Source: a bacterium UBP4_UBA6127
GTDB taxonomy: Bacteria; UBP4; UBA4092
DNA length: 64,000 nucleotides
Direction of reading: 5' to 3'
NCBI GenBank assembly: GCA_002428325.1
Contig: DIVR01000045.1
Coordinates: forward strand, 1-64,000
Numbering within the stretch: position 1 is the first letter of the stretch; each line of letters starts with the position of its first letter. Below, one piece after another: positions 44,872 through 54,213 of this stretch. A program made the translations under genes and the position numbers. The notes beneath the pieces were generated by a model, which saw only the letters and a program-made list of their open reading frames with translations, had not been told where the DNA came from and searched no databases.

Positions 44872-47679
44872 ATGGCCGACAGTAAAATCACAAAAATCCG
44901 AATTTTCCATTTGGCGAAGGAATTGGGTGTTTCTAACGCCGAAATTATTGACGTATGCCATACGCTTGGGATCAATGCGAAAACGCATTCCAGTACCATT
45001 GAAACCAATGAAGCGGATCGCATTAAAAGCTCATTACAGAAACACCAAAAACCAGCAGCCCCGCAGGCAAGCGTAAAACCGAAGCCGGCGGATGCACCCA
45101 AAGCGGAAAAATCGGCACCCACTTCATCGGCACCGCAAGGTCTTCGTCCTCCGACCCAGACCCCTGCGGCACCTGTTGCCAGGCCTGCACAACCTCCGCA
45201 AACACATCCTTCAGTGCAGCCACAAACACAGAGACCGGCAGGACAGCCGCAACGTCCTTACAGCTCTGGACAGCCAAGACAGGATCAGGGTCGCCCCCCT
45301 TATAATCAAAGCCAATATCAAAGACCAGGGACAAGCCGTCCGGTTTCAGGTAATCAACAAACTCCCGGTCAGGGAAATTACCGACCAGCTCCCGGACAAG
45401 GTCAACCACGTCCAGGACAGGGTCCTTACCGACCGGCCCCCGGACAGGGTCAACCGCGTCCAGGACAGGGTCCTTACCGACCGGCTCCCGGACAGGGTCA
45501 ACCACGTCCAGGACAGGGTCCTTACCGACCTGCTTCTGGTCAGGGTCAACCACGTCCAGGACAAGGGAATTATCGACCGGCTCCCGGTCAGGGTCCTTAT
45601 AGACCGCCGGGACAGGGACAGTCGCGTCCAGGTCAGGGTCCTTACCGACCTCAAGGTCTGGGACAGCAACGTCCGGGACAGGGCGATCATCGTACCGGAA
45701 CAGGACCGCGTCCCCCTATTGGTCCGGATATTCCAGTCAAGGCAGCTTTTAAGCCGACCCGAGAAGCTCCACCGAGTAAATCCCTGGAGCGAAAGCCCGC
45801 TTTTCATGATAAGAAAACCCGCGAATCGGCCATAAAACAATCCAAAGGCAGATCACACCGTAGAAGAGGACAGCCCACTGTAACCCAGCCGGCTCCCGAA
45901 ATAAAAGCACCCGTGGTGCCAGATAAAATCACCATTACGGGTGTTCCTACCATTCAGATTTTGGCTGATAAAATGAATCTTCGGGCCTCCGAATTGATCA
46001 AAAAAGCCATGATGCTTGGCAAAATGGTTACCATAAATCAGCGTCTGGATGAAGAAATGGTCTTCCTTCTGGCTGCTGAATATAATACCGAAGTCGAATA
46101 TGTTACCGAAAAAGAAGATGAAGACAGCCTCCGGGTAAAAGTTACCGAAGCAGAATCTACTTACACAGAACCCCGAGGACCGGTTGTTACCATCATGGGG
46201 CATGTTGACCATGGTAAAACATCCCTGTTGGATGCTATTCGACATACCAATGTTACCGGTGGTGAATTTGGCGGTATTACCCAGCATATCGGAGCTTATG
46301 AAGTTACTATCAACAATAAAAACATTGTATTTTTAGATACCCCGGGACATGAGGCATTTACTGCCATGCGTGCTCGTGGGGCCAAAGTTACAGATATCGT
46401 AATTCTCGTTGTTTCCGCCATTGATGGCATGATGCCGCAAACTATTGAGGCCATCCACCATTCACAGGCCGCCAATGTTCCCATTATTGTAGCTATCAAT
46501 AAGATGGATCTTCCTGATGCTAATCCGCTAAGGATTAAACAACAGTTGAGCGAACATGGATTACTGCCGGAAGACTGGGGCGGAAAAACAATTTTCGCTG
46601 AGGTCTCCGCTAAAAAACGGATCAATATTGAAGGCCTTCTGGAAATGATTCTCCTTCAGGCCGATATCATGGAATTAAAAGCCAATCCCAAGGTTTCCGC
46701 CAGTGGCGTAGTGGTTGAAGCCAAACTAGATAGGGGACGTGGGCCTGTCGCTACCGTTCTGTTACAGGAAGGGACCCTGAATACCGGGGAACCTTTTGTC
46801 TGCGGAACCACTCATGGAAAAGTTCGTGCCATGTTAAACGATAAAGGTGAACTGCGAGCGACTGCCGGTCCCGGTAAAGCCATGGAAATCATTGGTTTTT
46901 CCGCAGTACCGGAAGCCGGAAACCGGTTCTTGGTGGTCCAAAGCGAAAAGATAGCCAGAGAAGTCGCTTACAAACGAGAAATGCAAAAACGGGAAGAAGA
47001 CTTGATTACCCGGCATCATATCAGCCTGGATGATTTATCCAGCAAAATTGCCACCGGGGAAGTCAAGGAACTTGCCATTATTATCAAGGGTGATGTTCAG
47101 GGCTCCATTGGAGCACTCACGGATGCCTTAACTAAATTAAGTACCGATAAGGTCAAGTTATCCGTCATCCATTCAGGCGTCGGTGCTATTACAGAATCCG
47201 ATGTGCTGTTGGCCTCTGCATCCAATGCCATTATTATCGGATTCCATGTCCGACCCGAACCCAATGCCACCGAACTGGCCAAACGGGAAGGCGTAGATAT
47301 CCGGATGTACCGGATTATTTACGATACCGTCAATGAGGTCAAAGCGGCTATGGCCGGGTTACTCGGACCTACTTTCAAGGAACATATCCTGGGTAGAACG
47401 GTTGTGCGTCAGTTATTTAAACTGTCCAAAGTTGGGGGCTCCATTGCTGGTTGTTTTGTCCAATCCGGCAAGATTCAACGAAACGCTAAAGTCCGGTTAA
47501 TCCGGGATAATAAAGTTGTTTACGAAGGAATCATAGGTTCCCTGAAACGGTTTAAAGAAGATACCAAGGAAGTTACCGAAGGTTATGAGTGCGGTCTGAC
47601 CATTGAGAATTATAGCAATCTTCAGGAAGGCGATATCATTGAAGCCTATACCCTGGAGGAAATTGCAGCCGTTCTGTAA
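44872..47679 (+). CDS. infB: Translation initiation factor IF-2
   Basis: A 935-residue GTPase that places initiator tRNA on the ribosome. An IF2_N domain begins the protein (IRIFHLAKELGVSNAEII). A Pro/Gln/Gly/Arg-rich linker of about 260 residues follows, including perfect 16-residue tandem repeats. The second IF2_N-like part is near 355-405, then the G domain with GHVDHGKTSLLD, DTPGHEAF and NKMD, and domains II-IV to the end. The linker is unusual for its collagen-like PGQGxxRPGQ repetition. AGGAGAAGGA-like sequence within the end of nusA serves as ribosome site. Confidence 0.96.
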   Translation: MADSKITKIRIFHLAKELGVSNAEIIDVCHTLGINAKTHSSTIETNEADRIKSSLQKHQKPAAPQASVKPKPADAPKAEKSAPTSSAPQGLRPPTQTPAAPVARPAQPPQTHPSVQPQTQRPAGQPQRPYSSGQPRQDQGRPPYNQSQYQRPGTSRPVSGNQQTPGQGNYRPAPGQGQPRPGQGPYRPAPGQGQPRPGQGPYRPAPGQGQPRPGQGPYRPASGQGQPRPGQGNYRPAPGQGPYRPPGQGQSRPGQGPYRPQGLGQQRPGQGDHRTGTGPRPPIGPDIPVKAAFKPTREAPPSKSLERKPAFHDKKTRESAIKQSKGRSHRRRGQPTVTQPAPEIKAPVVPDKITITGVPTIQILADKMNLRASELIKKAMMLGKMVTINQRLDEEMVFLLAAEYNTEVEYVTEKEDEDSLRVKVTEAESTYTEPRGPVVTIMGHVDHGKTSLLDAIRHTNVTGGEFGGITQHIGAYEVTINNKNIVFLDTPGHEAFTAMRARGAKVTDIVILVVSAIDGMMPQTIEAIHHSQAANVPIIVAINKMDLPDANPLRIKQQLSEHGLLPEDWGGKTIFAEVSAKKRINIEGLLEMILLQADIMELKANPKVSASGVVVEAKLDRGRGPVATVLLQEGTLNTGEPFVCGTTHGKVRAMLNDKGELRATAGPGKAMEIIGFSAVPEAGNRFLVVQSEKIAREVAYKREMQKREEDLITRHHISLDDLSSKIATGEVKELAIIIKGDVQGSIGALTDALTKLSTDKVKLSVIHSGVGAITESDVLLASASNAIIIGFHVRPEPNATELAKREGVDIRMYRIIYDTVNEVKAAMAGLLGPTFKEHILGRTVVRQLFKLSKVGGSIAGCFVQSGKIQRNAKVRLIRDNKVVYEGIIGSLKRFKEDTKEVTEGYECGLTIENYSNLQEGDIIEAYTLEEIAAVL
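45379..45690 (+). repeat. 48-bp tandem repeats in infB
   Basis: Four full 48-bp units begin at 45379, 45427, 45475 and 45523, followed by degenerate partial units to about 45690. Each encodes the 16-residue block YRPAPGQGQPRPGQGP or a close variant in the flexible linker of IF-2. The array is in frame and likely changes length by slippage or recombination. Confidence 0.9.
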
Positions 47680-47702
47680 CAGCCAAGGGCTGAGAGGTCA
47701 AA

Positions 47703-47984
47703 GTGCATATCGGCCTTTTACAGATATATTTAAGATTGCCGGGTATCCAGTCCTTAAAAGGGAAACGGCAAATTATTAAAAGTCTTAAAGACCGGATTCG
47801 GCAACAAGCCAATGTTTCGATTGCCGAAATAGGGCTTCTGGATGCCTGGCAGGAATCAGAAATGGCTGTGGTCACACTCAGCAATGATCCAGCCCGAGTC
47901 CATCAGGTTCTTGAATCTGTTTTAAAAATGGTGGAAACGACCCCAGAAGTCCTGATTACCGATCAAAAGATTGAGATGCTTTAA
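47703..47984 (+). CDS. DUF503 family protein (YlxP-like)
   Basis: A 93-residue protein starting with GTG, with GAGGT 5 nt upstream. MHIGLLQIYLRLPGIQSLKGKRQIIKSL is the typical DUF503 opening, and the family is usually found between infB and rbfA, as here. A ferredoxin-like fold with a possible role in ribosome or RNA metabolism is known only from context. Confidence 0.92.
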   Translation: MHIGLLQIYLRLPGIQSLKGKRQIIKSLKDRIRQQANVSIAEIGLLDAWQESEMAVVTLSNDPARVHQVLESVLKMVETTPEVLITDQKIEML

Positions 47985-47998
47985 AGAGGTTTACAGCC

Positions 47999-48358
47999 AT
48001 GAGCCATCGAATTCAGAGGGTTCAATCCCTGATAATGCAAGAAATTAGCGTTCTCATCCGGAAGGATGTGAAAGACCCTCGGTTACAGAAAGTGACTATC
48101 ACCGATGTGACAGTCTCTCATGATTGCAAAAATGCAACGATATATTACAGTGTCCTGGGCGAAGATAAGGATGTGAAAGCCGCTCAGGAGGCTTTTGAAA
48201 AAGCAATTCCTTTTCTCCGAAGAGACATTGGAGAAAATATTGACTTAAGATATACACCCCATTTACGTTTTGTTTTTGACGACAGCGTCCGGAGAGCGGC
48301 CCATATTTCTGAATTATTGAATTTGGCAAGGCATGATGACGAATCAGATTTTGAATAA
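47999..48358 (+). CDS. rbfA: Ribosome-binding factor A
   Basis: A 119-residue KH-fold factor for 16S rRNA 5'-end maturation and cold adaptation. MSHRIQRVQSLIMQEISVLI, DPRLQKVTITDVTVSHDCKNATIYYSVLG and IDLRYTPHLRFVFDDSVRRAAHISELL match the family throughout. GAGGT lies upstream of the ATG. The 3' end overlaps the next gene by 26 nt, indicating translational coupling. Confidence 0.95.
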   Translation: MSHRIQRVQSLIMQEISVLIRKDVKDPRLQKVTITDVTVSHDCKNATIYYSVLGEDKDVKAAQEAFEKAIPFLRRDIGENIDLRYTPHLRFVFDDSVRRAAHISELLNLARHDDESDFE

Positions 48359-49313
48359 AATTGTAGATATTATAGAAAACAACAATTCTTTCCTGATAAC
48401 CTCCCATGTTTATCCAGATGGAGACAGCTTGGGAACCATGTTGGGATTAGGTATCTTTTTAAAAGAAAAGCTCGGGAAGCAGGTGGATATGGTTCAGGAT
48501 GGCCAAATTCCGGGAGTTTATAAGTTTCTACCCCAATGGAATGCCATAAAGAATCAAGACCAGCTTCAGGAGAAATATCAAGTTCTAATCGCCTTGGAAT
48601 GCCCATCCCCTTCCCGGATGGGAACAGTAATGCAAAATGTCCAGCCGGGATATGTAGTCGTTAATATTGACCATCATAAGGATAATCAGCTTTATGGAGA
48701 TATAAACTGGCTGGATGCAGAAGCATCTGCCGTTGGTGAGCTGATTTATGAGATAATATATAAGATAAATCCGGACGCACTTACTCCTGAGATAGCAACC
48801 TGTTTATTTGCTGCCATGTTCACAGATACCGGTGGGTTCCATTATTCCAATACCACAGGAAAAACCCTGAGGTATTCTGCAGACCTTCTGGATCGGGGTG
48901 TGAATGGCTGGGAGATAGCCCGGAAAGTTTATCATACCCGGCCCTATAATATGACGCGGCTGTTGGGAAAAATGATGGCTGGGATTCATATTGTCCATCA
49001 AGGCAAAATCGCCTATGGTATTATCACCCGGGAAATGTTCCAGGAATGCGGTTGTGAACCAAATGATACAGAAGGGTTTATAAACCCCATCAGAGCGGTT
49101 GAAGGTATTGAAATTGGTATCCTCTTCCAGGAGACTCTCGACGGAAAGACCAAAGCCAGTTTCCGTTCAATGGGTCGGTATGACGTAGCCGAACTGGCGC
49201 AGAAATTTAATGGCGGCGGCCATAAAATGGCTGCTGGGGCCTTAATGGAAGGCCCGATTCCCGTAGTAACAGAGTCTGTGTTGGAGAATGTTATTCAATG
49301 GATGGAATCATAA
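48333..49313 (+). CDS. nrnA: DHH/DHHA1 phosphoesterase (NrnA-like oligoribonuclease/pAp phosphatase)
   Basis: A 326-residue manganese-dependent phosphoesterase. The DHH domain shows SHVYPDGDSLGTMLGLG near the start and NIDHHKDNQLYGDINW near residue 110; the DHHA1 domain ends with FNGGGHKMAAGA. Family members degrade short RNAs and 3'-phosphoadenosine 5'-phosphate. The start overlaps rbfA by 26 nt and the end overlaps truB by 16 nt; rbfA-nrnA-truB is a common gene order. Tandem ATG codons make 48336 an equally good start. Confidence 0.92.
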   Translation: MMTNQILNKIVDIIENNNSFLITSHVYPDGDSLGTMLGLGIFLKEKLGKQVDMVQDGQIPGVYKFLPQWNAIKNQDQLQEKYQVLIALECPSPSRMGTVMQNVQPGYVVVNIDHHKDNQLYGDINWLDAEASAVGELIYEIIYKINPDALTPEIATCLFAAMFTDTGGFHYSNTTGKTLRYSADLLDRGVNGWEIARKVYHTRPYNMTRLLGKMMAGIHIVHQGKIAYGIITREMFQECGCEPNDTEGFINPIRAVEGIEIGILFQETLDGKTKASFRSMGRYDVAELAQKFNGGGHKMAAGALMEGPIPVVTESVLENVIQWMES

Positions 49314-50077
49314 ACGTTAATAAGCCTGCGGGGATGACCTCGCATGATGTTGTTTTGAGAATCAGAAAAATCCTGAAACACGAAAAAGTTGGACATTGCG
49401 GAACCTTGGACCCCCAGGCAACCGGTGTACTCTTAATTTGTGTGGGACGGGCCACCAAGCTTTCCCAGCATTTTCTGCATTTGGATAAAACCTATTGGGC
49501 TCAATGCCGTTTAGGGGTAACAACAGAAAGCCAGGATTCAGAAGGACAAATTCTGGAAACCAAAGAAGTGCCAGAACTGTCCAAAGACCAAATTGCAGAG
49601 GCATTGAAATCTTTCCTGGGAAAACAGGAACAGATGCCCCCGATGGTTTCAGCTAAACGCCATAACGGACAACGCCTTTACCGGTTAGCCCGTAAGGGTG
49701 TGGAAGTGGAACGTAAACCTGTTCAAATTGAGATCTTTGATATTGAATTGCTGGACTGGGAAACACCTGTAGTCACTTTTAAGGCTTCTGTCAGCTCCGG
49801 AACTTATATTCGGACTCTCTGTGATGATTTAGGTCGAAAACTTGACTGTGGCGGACATCTATCCGCTTTAGACAGGGTTCGAGTAGGAAACTTCCATGTA
49901 GACGAATCCAGGGATTTGGAATCGCTGGTAAACCGGGAAAAAATAGCCAAGGCCCTTCAGGGGCTTCCCAAAATCCTGATGGAATACAAAATCAACCTGT
50001 CTAGAGAACGAAATGATTCAACCCCACAACAGGATGAGCAGGACGAAACAGATTTAAATGGAAAAGACACCGAATAA
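49298..50077 (+). CDS. truB: tRNA pseudouridine(55) synthase TruB
   Basis: A 259-residue pseudouridine synthase making psi-55 in the T loop of tRNAs. MDGIINVNKPAGMTSHDVV opens the protein, and the catalytic aspartate lies in GTLDPQATGVLLICVG near residue 39. SVSSGTYIRTLCDDLGRKL is also conserved. It is shorter than the Escherichia coli protein because the C-terminal PUA-like domain is replaced by a short charged tail. The start lies within the end of the preceding gene (16-nt overlap). Confidence 0.95.
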   Translation: MDGIINVNKPAGMTSHDVVLRIRKILKHEKVGHCGTLDPQATGVLLICVGRATKLSQHFLHLDKTYWAQCRLGVTTESQDSEGQILETKEVPELSKDQIAEALKSFLGKQEQMPPMVSAKRHNGQRLYRLARKGVEVERKPVQIEIFDIELLDWETPVVTFKASVSSGTYIRTLCDDLGRKLDCGGHLSALDRVRVGNFHVDESRDLESLVNREKIAKALQGLPKILMEYKINLSRERNDSTPQQDEQDETDLNGKDTE

Positions 50078-50160
50078 TTCGGTTCTTAAATCCTCTTTCT
50101 AGGATCACCGCTGGTTACGGTTTTCTTGGAAACTGGAATACATAAAAGGAGGAAGGTCAC

Positions 50161-50430
50161 ATGCCGTTGACCAAAGATAAGAAAGATAAAGTCATTACCA
50201 GTAACAAAATCCACGAGAATGATACCGGTTCCGTGGAAGTCCAGGTAGCTCTGTTGACAGAACGTATCAACAGTTTAAGTGAACATTTTAATAAACATGC
50301 CAAGGACCACCATTCCCGCCGTGGTTTACTGAAGATGGTAGGAAAACGTCGTCGATTATTGGATTACTTAAAAGCTACTGGACCGGAACGCTATCTAAAA
50401 CTGATTGAAAAACTTGGACTCCGCAAGTAA
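50161..50430 (+). CDS. rpsO: 30S ribosomal protein S15
   Basis: An 89-residue protein of standard length with DTGSVEVQVALLTERINSL, HFNKHAKDHHSRRGLLKMVGKRRRLLDYL and YLKLIEKLGLRK. It binds the central domain of 16S rRNA. AGGAGGAAGG is the ribosome site. As usual it precedes pnp, and S15 often regulates its own leader, though I did not fold that leader here. Confidence 0.97.
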   Translation: MPLTKDKKDKVITSNKIHENDTGSVEVQVALLTERINSLSEHFNKHAKDHHSRRGLLKMVGKRRRLLDYLKATGPERYLKLIEKLGLRK

Positions 50431-50460
50431 ATCCGTCAGTTAACTATAAGGAGTTAAGTT

Positions 50461-52680
50461 ATGCAATCAACAGAAGTTGAAATTGGCGGAAGGATCCTAC
50501 GGTTTGAAACAGGCAAATTAGCCCGTCAAGCTCATGGAGCTGTCTATGCCACTTATGGGGATAACCAGTTGCTCGCAGCTGCGGTATCTGCTGATAAGCC
50601 ATCAGAACAGCAGTCTTTCTTTCCATTAACGGTGGAATATCGGGAGAGGCTGTATGCCTCTGGCCGATTCCCTGGTGGATTTATTAAACGGGAAGGACGA
50701 CCCTCTGAAGGAGAAATTCTAGCCTCCAGACTGATTGACCGACCCATTCGCCCTCTTTTCCCGGACAATTATTTTAATGAGACACAGATTATGGTTGTCG
50801 TCATGTCCTCTGACCAGGATACAGATCCCGGGATTCTGGGGCTTTGTGCTGCCTCTGCAGCGTTGGGTATCTCTGATATTCCCCAGGAAAAACTGATTGC
50901 CGGCGTTAAAATCGGCAAAATTAACGGTCAGCTAGTGATTAATCCAACCTTCACTGAACTCAAGGAAAGCACGATTGATCTGGTTGTTGCCGGAAGCCGG
51001 GATGCCGTCCTGATGGTGGAAGGCAGCGGTAAAGAAATCAGTGAAGAAGAGATGATTGAAGCTCTCCAACTGGCCCATGATAATATCATCAAAATCATTG
51101 GGGCCCAGGAAGAACTGATTAAACTGGCCGGAAAACCGAAACGGGAAGTACCCAAAAGAGCCATTGAACCTGAACTTGAACAGCAGGTCAGGGAATATGC
51201 CACCGACCGGATGGACCAGGCGATTCGTATCCTGGAAAAGAAGGAACGGGAAAAAGCAATCAATGTCATTATGGACGAAACCCAGGCCCAATTCGCTGAA
51301 TCCTTCCCGGATAAAGTGAAAGAGATTAAATATCTCCTGGAACAGATTGAATACAAACAGGTCCGTAAACTGATTCTGGATGAAGGCAAACGGTCAGACG
51401 GCCGCGCTTTCAACCAGGTTCGTCCTATCTCCTGTGAAGTTGGCTTATTAGCCAGGACTCACGGGTCGGGTCTCTTTACCCGGGGACAGACTCAAGCTAT
51501 TGTGACCACCACACTGGGAACAGCCAGTGATGAACAGATTATTGATACCATGCTGGGTGAATCCAGTAAACGATTCATGCTTCATTATAATTTCCCGCCG
51601 TTCTCTGTCGGAGAAGTTCGACGAATCATGGGACCCGGACGCCGAGAGATCGGTCATGGTAATTTAGCAGAAAGAGCCTTATCCGCTGTTATCCCGCCAG
51701 AAGATGTATTCCCCTACACGATTCGAATCGTCTCAGATATTCTTGAATCCAACGGGTCATCCTCCATGGCAACAGTTTGCGGTGGATCATTAGCCTTAAT
51801 GGACGCAGGTGTTCCTACTATCGCCCCGGTTGCCGGTATTGCCATGGGATTAGTCAAGGAAGATGACAAAATTGCCATTCTTTCTGATATCCAGGGATTA
51901 GAAGACCATCTCGGTGATATGGATTTCAAGGTTGCCGGTACTGAAAAAGGTATCACAGCCTTCCAGATGGACCTTAAAATATCGGGTATTACCATGGACA
52001 TTATGGGAAAAGCCCTGGCACAAGCCAAAGAAGGCAGGATGCATATCCTCTCTGAAATGGCCAAGGCAATTACTGAACCCAGAGCTGAACTTTCCGAGTA
52101 TGCACCGAGATTGACTGTCTTTATAATCGACAAGAACAAAATCGGCGATGTTATCGGACCGGGCGGCAAAATCATCAAGAAAATCATTGAAGAAACCAAT
52201 GTTAAGATTGATATTGATGATGACGGACGTGTTGTCATATCCTCCACCAATGGTGAAAATGCCAAACAAGCGGAAGATATGATTAAAGCCCTGATTGAAG
52301 AAGTCGAAGTCGGCCGAATCTATAATGGCAAAGTTACTCGACTGATGGAATTTGGCGCTTTTGTTGAAATCCTTCCGGGCAAAGAAGGATTAGTCCATAT
52401 CTCTGAATTGGATGAGAAACGGGTTGGTAAAGTCCAGGATGTCGTTCATGAGGGCGATAAAATCTGGGTTAAGGCCTTTGAAATAGATGATAAGGGCCGT
52501 CTCAACCTGAGCCGTAAACGAGCTATCAGAGATATGTCCGGATTACCGGAATTTTCTCCGGATGATTATCGTCCAGAAGCCAACCCTCCGCAGGGACCTC
52601 CTCCCCGAAGCCGTGATGGCGGCCATCGGGATTTTGGTCATCGCGATGGGGGAAACCGAAGCGGTGGTAGCCGACGTTAA
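50461..52680 (+). CDS. pnp: Polyribonucleotide nucleotidyltransferase (PNPase)
   Basis: A 739-residue phosphorolytic 3'-5' exoribonuclease of the degradosome. Two RNase PH domains flank a helical linker: FFPLTVEYRERLYASGRFPGGF in the first and GRREIGHGNLAERAL plus ESNGSSSMATVCGGSLALMDAGVP in the second. KH (IGDVIGPGGKIIKKIIEETN) and S1 (YNGKVTRLMEFGAFVEILPG) domains follow. The C-terminal tail is rich in Gly, Arg and His. AAGGAG precedes the ATG and a strong terminator follows the gene. Confidence 0.97.
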   Translation: MQSTEVEIGGRILRFETGKLARQAHGAVYATYGDNQLLAAAVSADKPSEQQSFFPLTVEYRERLYASGRFPGGFIKREGRPSEGEILASRLIDRPIRPLFPDNYFNETQIMVVVMSSDQDTDPGILGLCAASAALGISDIPQEKLIAGVKIGKINGQLVINPTFTELKESTIDLVVAGSRDAVLMVEGSGKEISEEEMIEALQLAHDNIIKIIGAQEELIKLAGKPKREVPKRAIEPELEQQVREYATDRMDQAIRILEKKEREKAINVIMDETQAQFAESFPDKVKEIKYLLEQIEYKQVRKLILDEGKRSDGRAFNQVRPISCEVGLLARTHGSGLFTRGQTQAIVTTTLGTASDEQIIDTMLGESSKRFMLHYNFPPFSVGEVRRIMGPGRREIGHGNLAERALSAVIPPEDVFPYTIRIVSDILESNGSSSMATVCGGSLALMDAGVPTIAPVAGIAMGLVKEDDKIAILSDIQGLEDHLGDMDFKVAGTEKGITAFQMDLKISGITMDIMGKALAQAKEGRMHILSEMAKAITEPRAELSEYAPRLTVFIIDKNKIGDVIGPGGKIIKKIIEETNVKIDIDDDGRVVISSTNGENAKQAEDMIKALIEEVEVGRIYNGKVTRLMEFGAFVEILPGKEGLVHISELDEKRVGKVQDVVHEGDKIWVKAFEIDDKGRLNLSRKRAIRDMSGLPEFSPDDYRPEANPPQGPPPRSRDGGHRDFGHRDGGNRSGGSRR

Positions 52681-52733
52681 ATAACCCAGGAATCGGTTTT
52701 TCATTGCGGTTCCTTACTGAATAGCTTTCATTC

Positions 52734-52770
52734 AGCCGGGTCTGGGCTTAAGTCCAACCCGGCTTTTTTT
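52734..52770 (+). terminator. Terminator of the rimP-pnp operon
   Basis: AGCCGGGT (52734-52741) pairs with ACCCGGCT (52757-52764), followed by seven T residues. It ends the ribosome/RNA metabolism operon before the M16 peptidase gene. Confidence 0.85.
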
Positions 52771-52811
52771 ATCAGCATCAATGACTGTAACCAAAGAAAG
52801 GCTGATTTCAA

Positions 52812-54050
52812 ATGTTTCAAAAAACCGTACTGGAAAATGGGCTGACAGTATTAACGGAATCTATTAATACATTCAGATCTGTCTCATTGGGAATTTGGAT
52901 CAGGGCCGGCTCCCGGCATGAAGAGCTACCCGAATCAGGATTGGCTCATTATATCGAGCATGTTACTTTTAAGGGAACTCCCAGTCGAACCCCCAAACAG
53001 ATTGCCTTGGAGATTGAATCCGTTGGCGGCATTCTCAATGCTATGACTGATAAAGAAATCTGCTGTTTCTATACCAAGGTGCTGGATACTCATTTGGATA
53101 CAGCGGTCGATTTACTTTCAGATATTGTTCTGAATTCCACCTTTCCAGCTGAAGAACTGGAAAAGGAGAAAAAGGTCATTTTGGAAGAAATCAATATGTA
53201 TGAAGATGATCCTGACGAAGTGGCTATTGATAAGATAACCGAAGGTCTTTGGCCTCAAAATTCTCTAGGCAGGCCAACCATTGGATATAAAGAAACCGTC
53301 AGCTCTTTTACCAGGGATAATATCCTGGCTTATCGGGATAAATATTACCATTACGGAAATATTATCGTAGCAGCGGCAGGCAATGTCCCACATGATAAAT
53401 TACTGGAACTGGTCATAAAGAACTTCGATAAGGCCCAGCTTCCTTCGGGCAGCCAGCCTTTCGCAGAAATCAAGCCAGTGGCAGATTATCCCAAGTTATA
53501 TATTAATAAGCCGGTGGAACAGATTCATTTCTGTTTATCGACTGAAAGTTATCCCCGAAATGCGGAAGCTCGATACACCCTTAGTGTCCTCAGCACCATT
53601 TTGGGAGGTGGAATGAGTTCACGATTATTCCAGGAAATCCGGGAAAAACTGGGGTTGGTTTATGGGATCAGCACTTTCGGACAGTCTTTCAAAGACGCTG
53701 GCATGTTTGGGATTCTGGCTGGAACTTCCCCGGAATATTTCAATCAGGTCATGGAATTGATTCGGAAAGAGTTGGACCTGATATCCAAAGAACTGGTAAC
53801 TGAACAAGAAATCAAGGATGCCAAAGAACAAATCAAAGGACATATGGTCTTGGGACTGGAAAGCAGTAACAGTCGAATGAATCGGATTGCTGAGCAGGAA
53901 ATCTATTTTGGTAAATATTTAAGTATTGATGAGATTATTGAAAAGATTGATTCTGTCAGCCAGGAAGGTATCCTGAGAATGTCAGCTGATTTATTTCCTA
54001 CGGAACGAATGGCCCTTAGTGTGGTGGGTCCCGTTAATAAAATCAAATAA
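52812..54050 (+). CDS. M16 family zinc peptidase (processing-peptidase-like)
   Basis: A 412-residue metalloprotease with the inverted zinc motif HxxEH in GLAHYIEHVTFKGT (about residues 45-58) and the third ligand Glu about 75 residues later in EEINMYEDDPDEVA. The C-terminal half is the catalytically inactive M16 partner domain (TILGGGMSSRLFQEIREKLGLVYGI). The length matches YmxG/mitochondrial-processing-like proteins that commonly follow pnp. There is no signal peptide, so it should be cytoplasmic. A terminator follows. Confidence 0.93.
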   Translation: MFQKTVLENGLTVLTESINTFRSVSLGIWIRAGSRHEELPESGLAHYIEHVTFKGTPSRTPKQIALEIESVGGILNAMTDKEICCFYTKVLDTHLDTAVDLLSDIVLNSTFPAEELEKEKKVILEEINMYEDDPDEVAIDKITEGLWPQNSLGRPTIGYKETVSSFTRDNILAYRDKYYHYGNIIVAAAGNVPHDKLLELVIKNFDKAQLPSGSQPFAEIKPVADYPKLYINKPVEQIHFCLSTESYPRNAEARYTLSVLSTILGGGMSSRLFQEIREKLGLVYGISTFGQSFKDAGMFGILAGTSPEYFNQVMELIRKELDLISKELVTEQEIKDAKEQIKGHMVLGLESSNSRMNRIAEQEIYFGKYLSIDEIIEKIDSVSQEGILRMSADLFPTERMALSVVGPVNKIK

Positions 54051-54071
54051 CTTTGTAAACATCAATTATTG

Positions 54072-54106
54072 AACCCCTGGGGACTGAAGTCCTCAGGGGT
54101 TTTTAT
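54072..54106 (+). terminator. Terminator after the M16 peptidase gene
   Basis: A 13-14-bp stem (54072-54085 with 54088-54101, one G-T pair) is followed by TTTTTATT. It separates the peptidase from threonine synthase. Confidence 0.85.
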
Positions 54107-54213
54107 TATTCCAGCTTATTCTTTTCCCTGAATTACTATTTGCCATTGAGCCCAAAAGGTGAGAAAATACCCAAAAGGTTTAAGGTCATTATCCTGAAGA
54201 AAGGCAAAGTTCC

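Noticed and set aside
45379..45690. Possible CRISPR-like array
   Set aside because: The 48-bp units are contiguous without variable spacers, are in frame and code for the IF-2 linker.
45092..45835. Long open frame in another reading frame of infB, and its antisense partners
   Set aside because: It arises from the 48-bp repeats of infB, has low-complexity composition and lies wholly inside a well-supported gene.
50928..51413. 161-codon antisense open frame inside pnp
   Set aside because: A codon-bias shadow of pnp; the translation is Ser/Ile/Leu-rich and matches no family.
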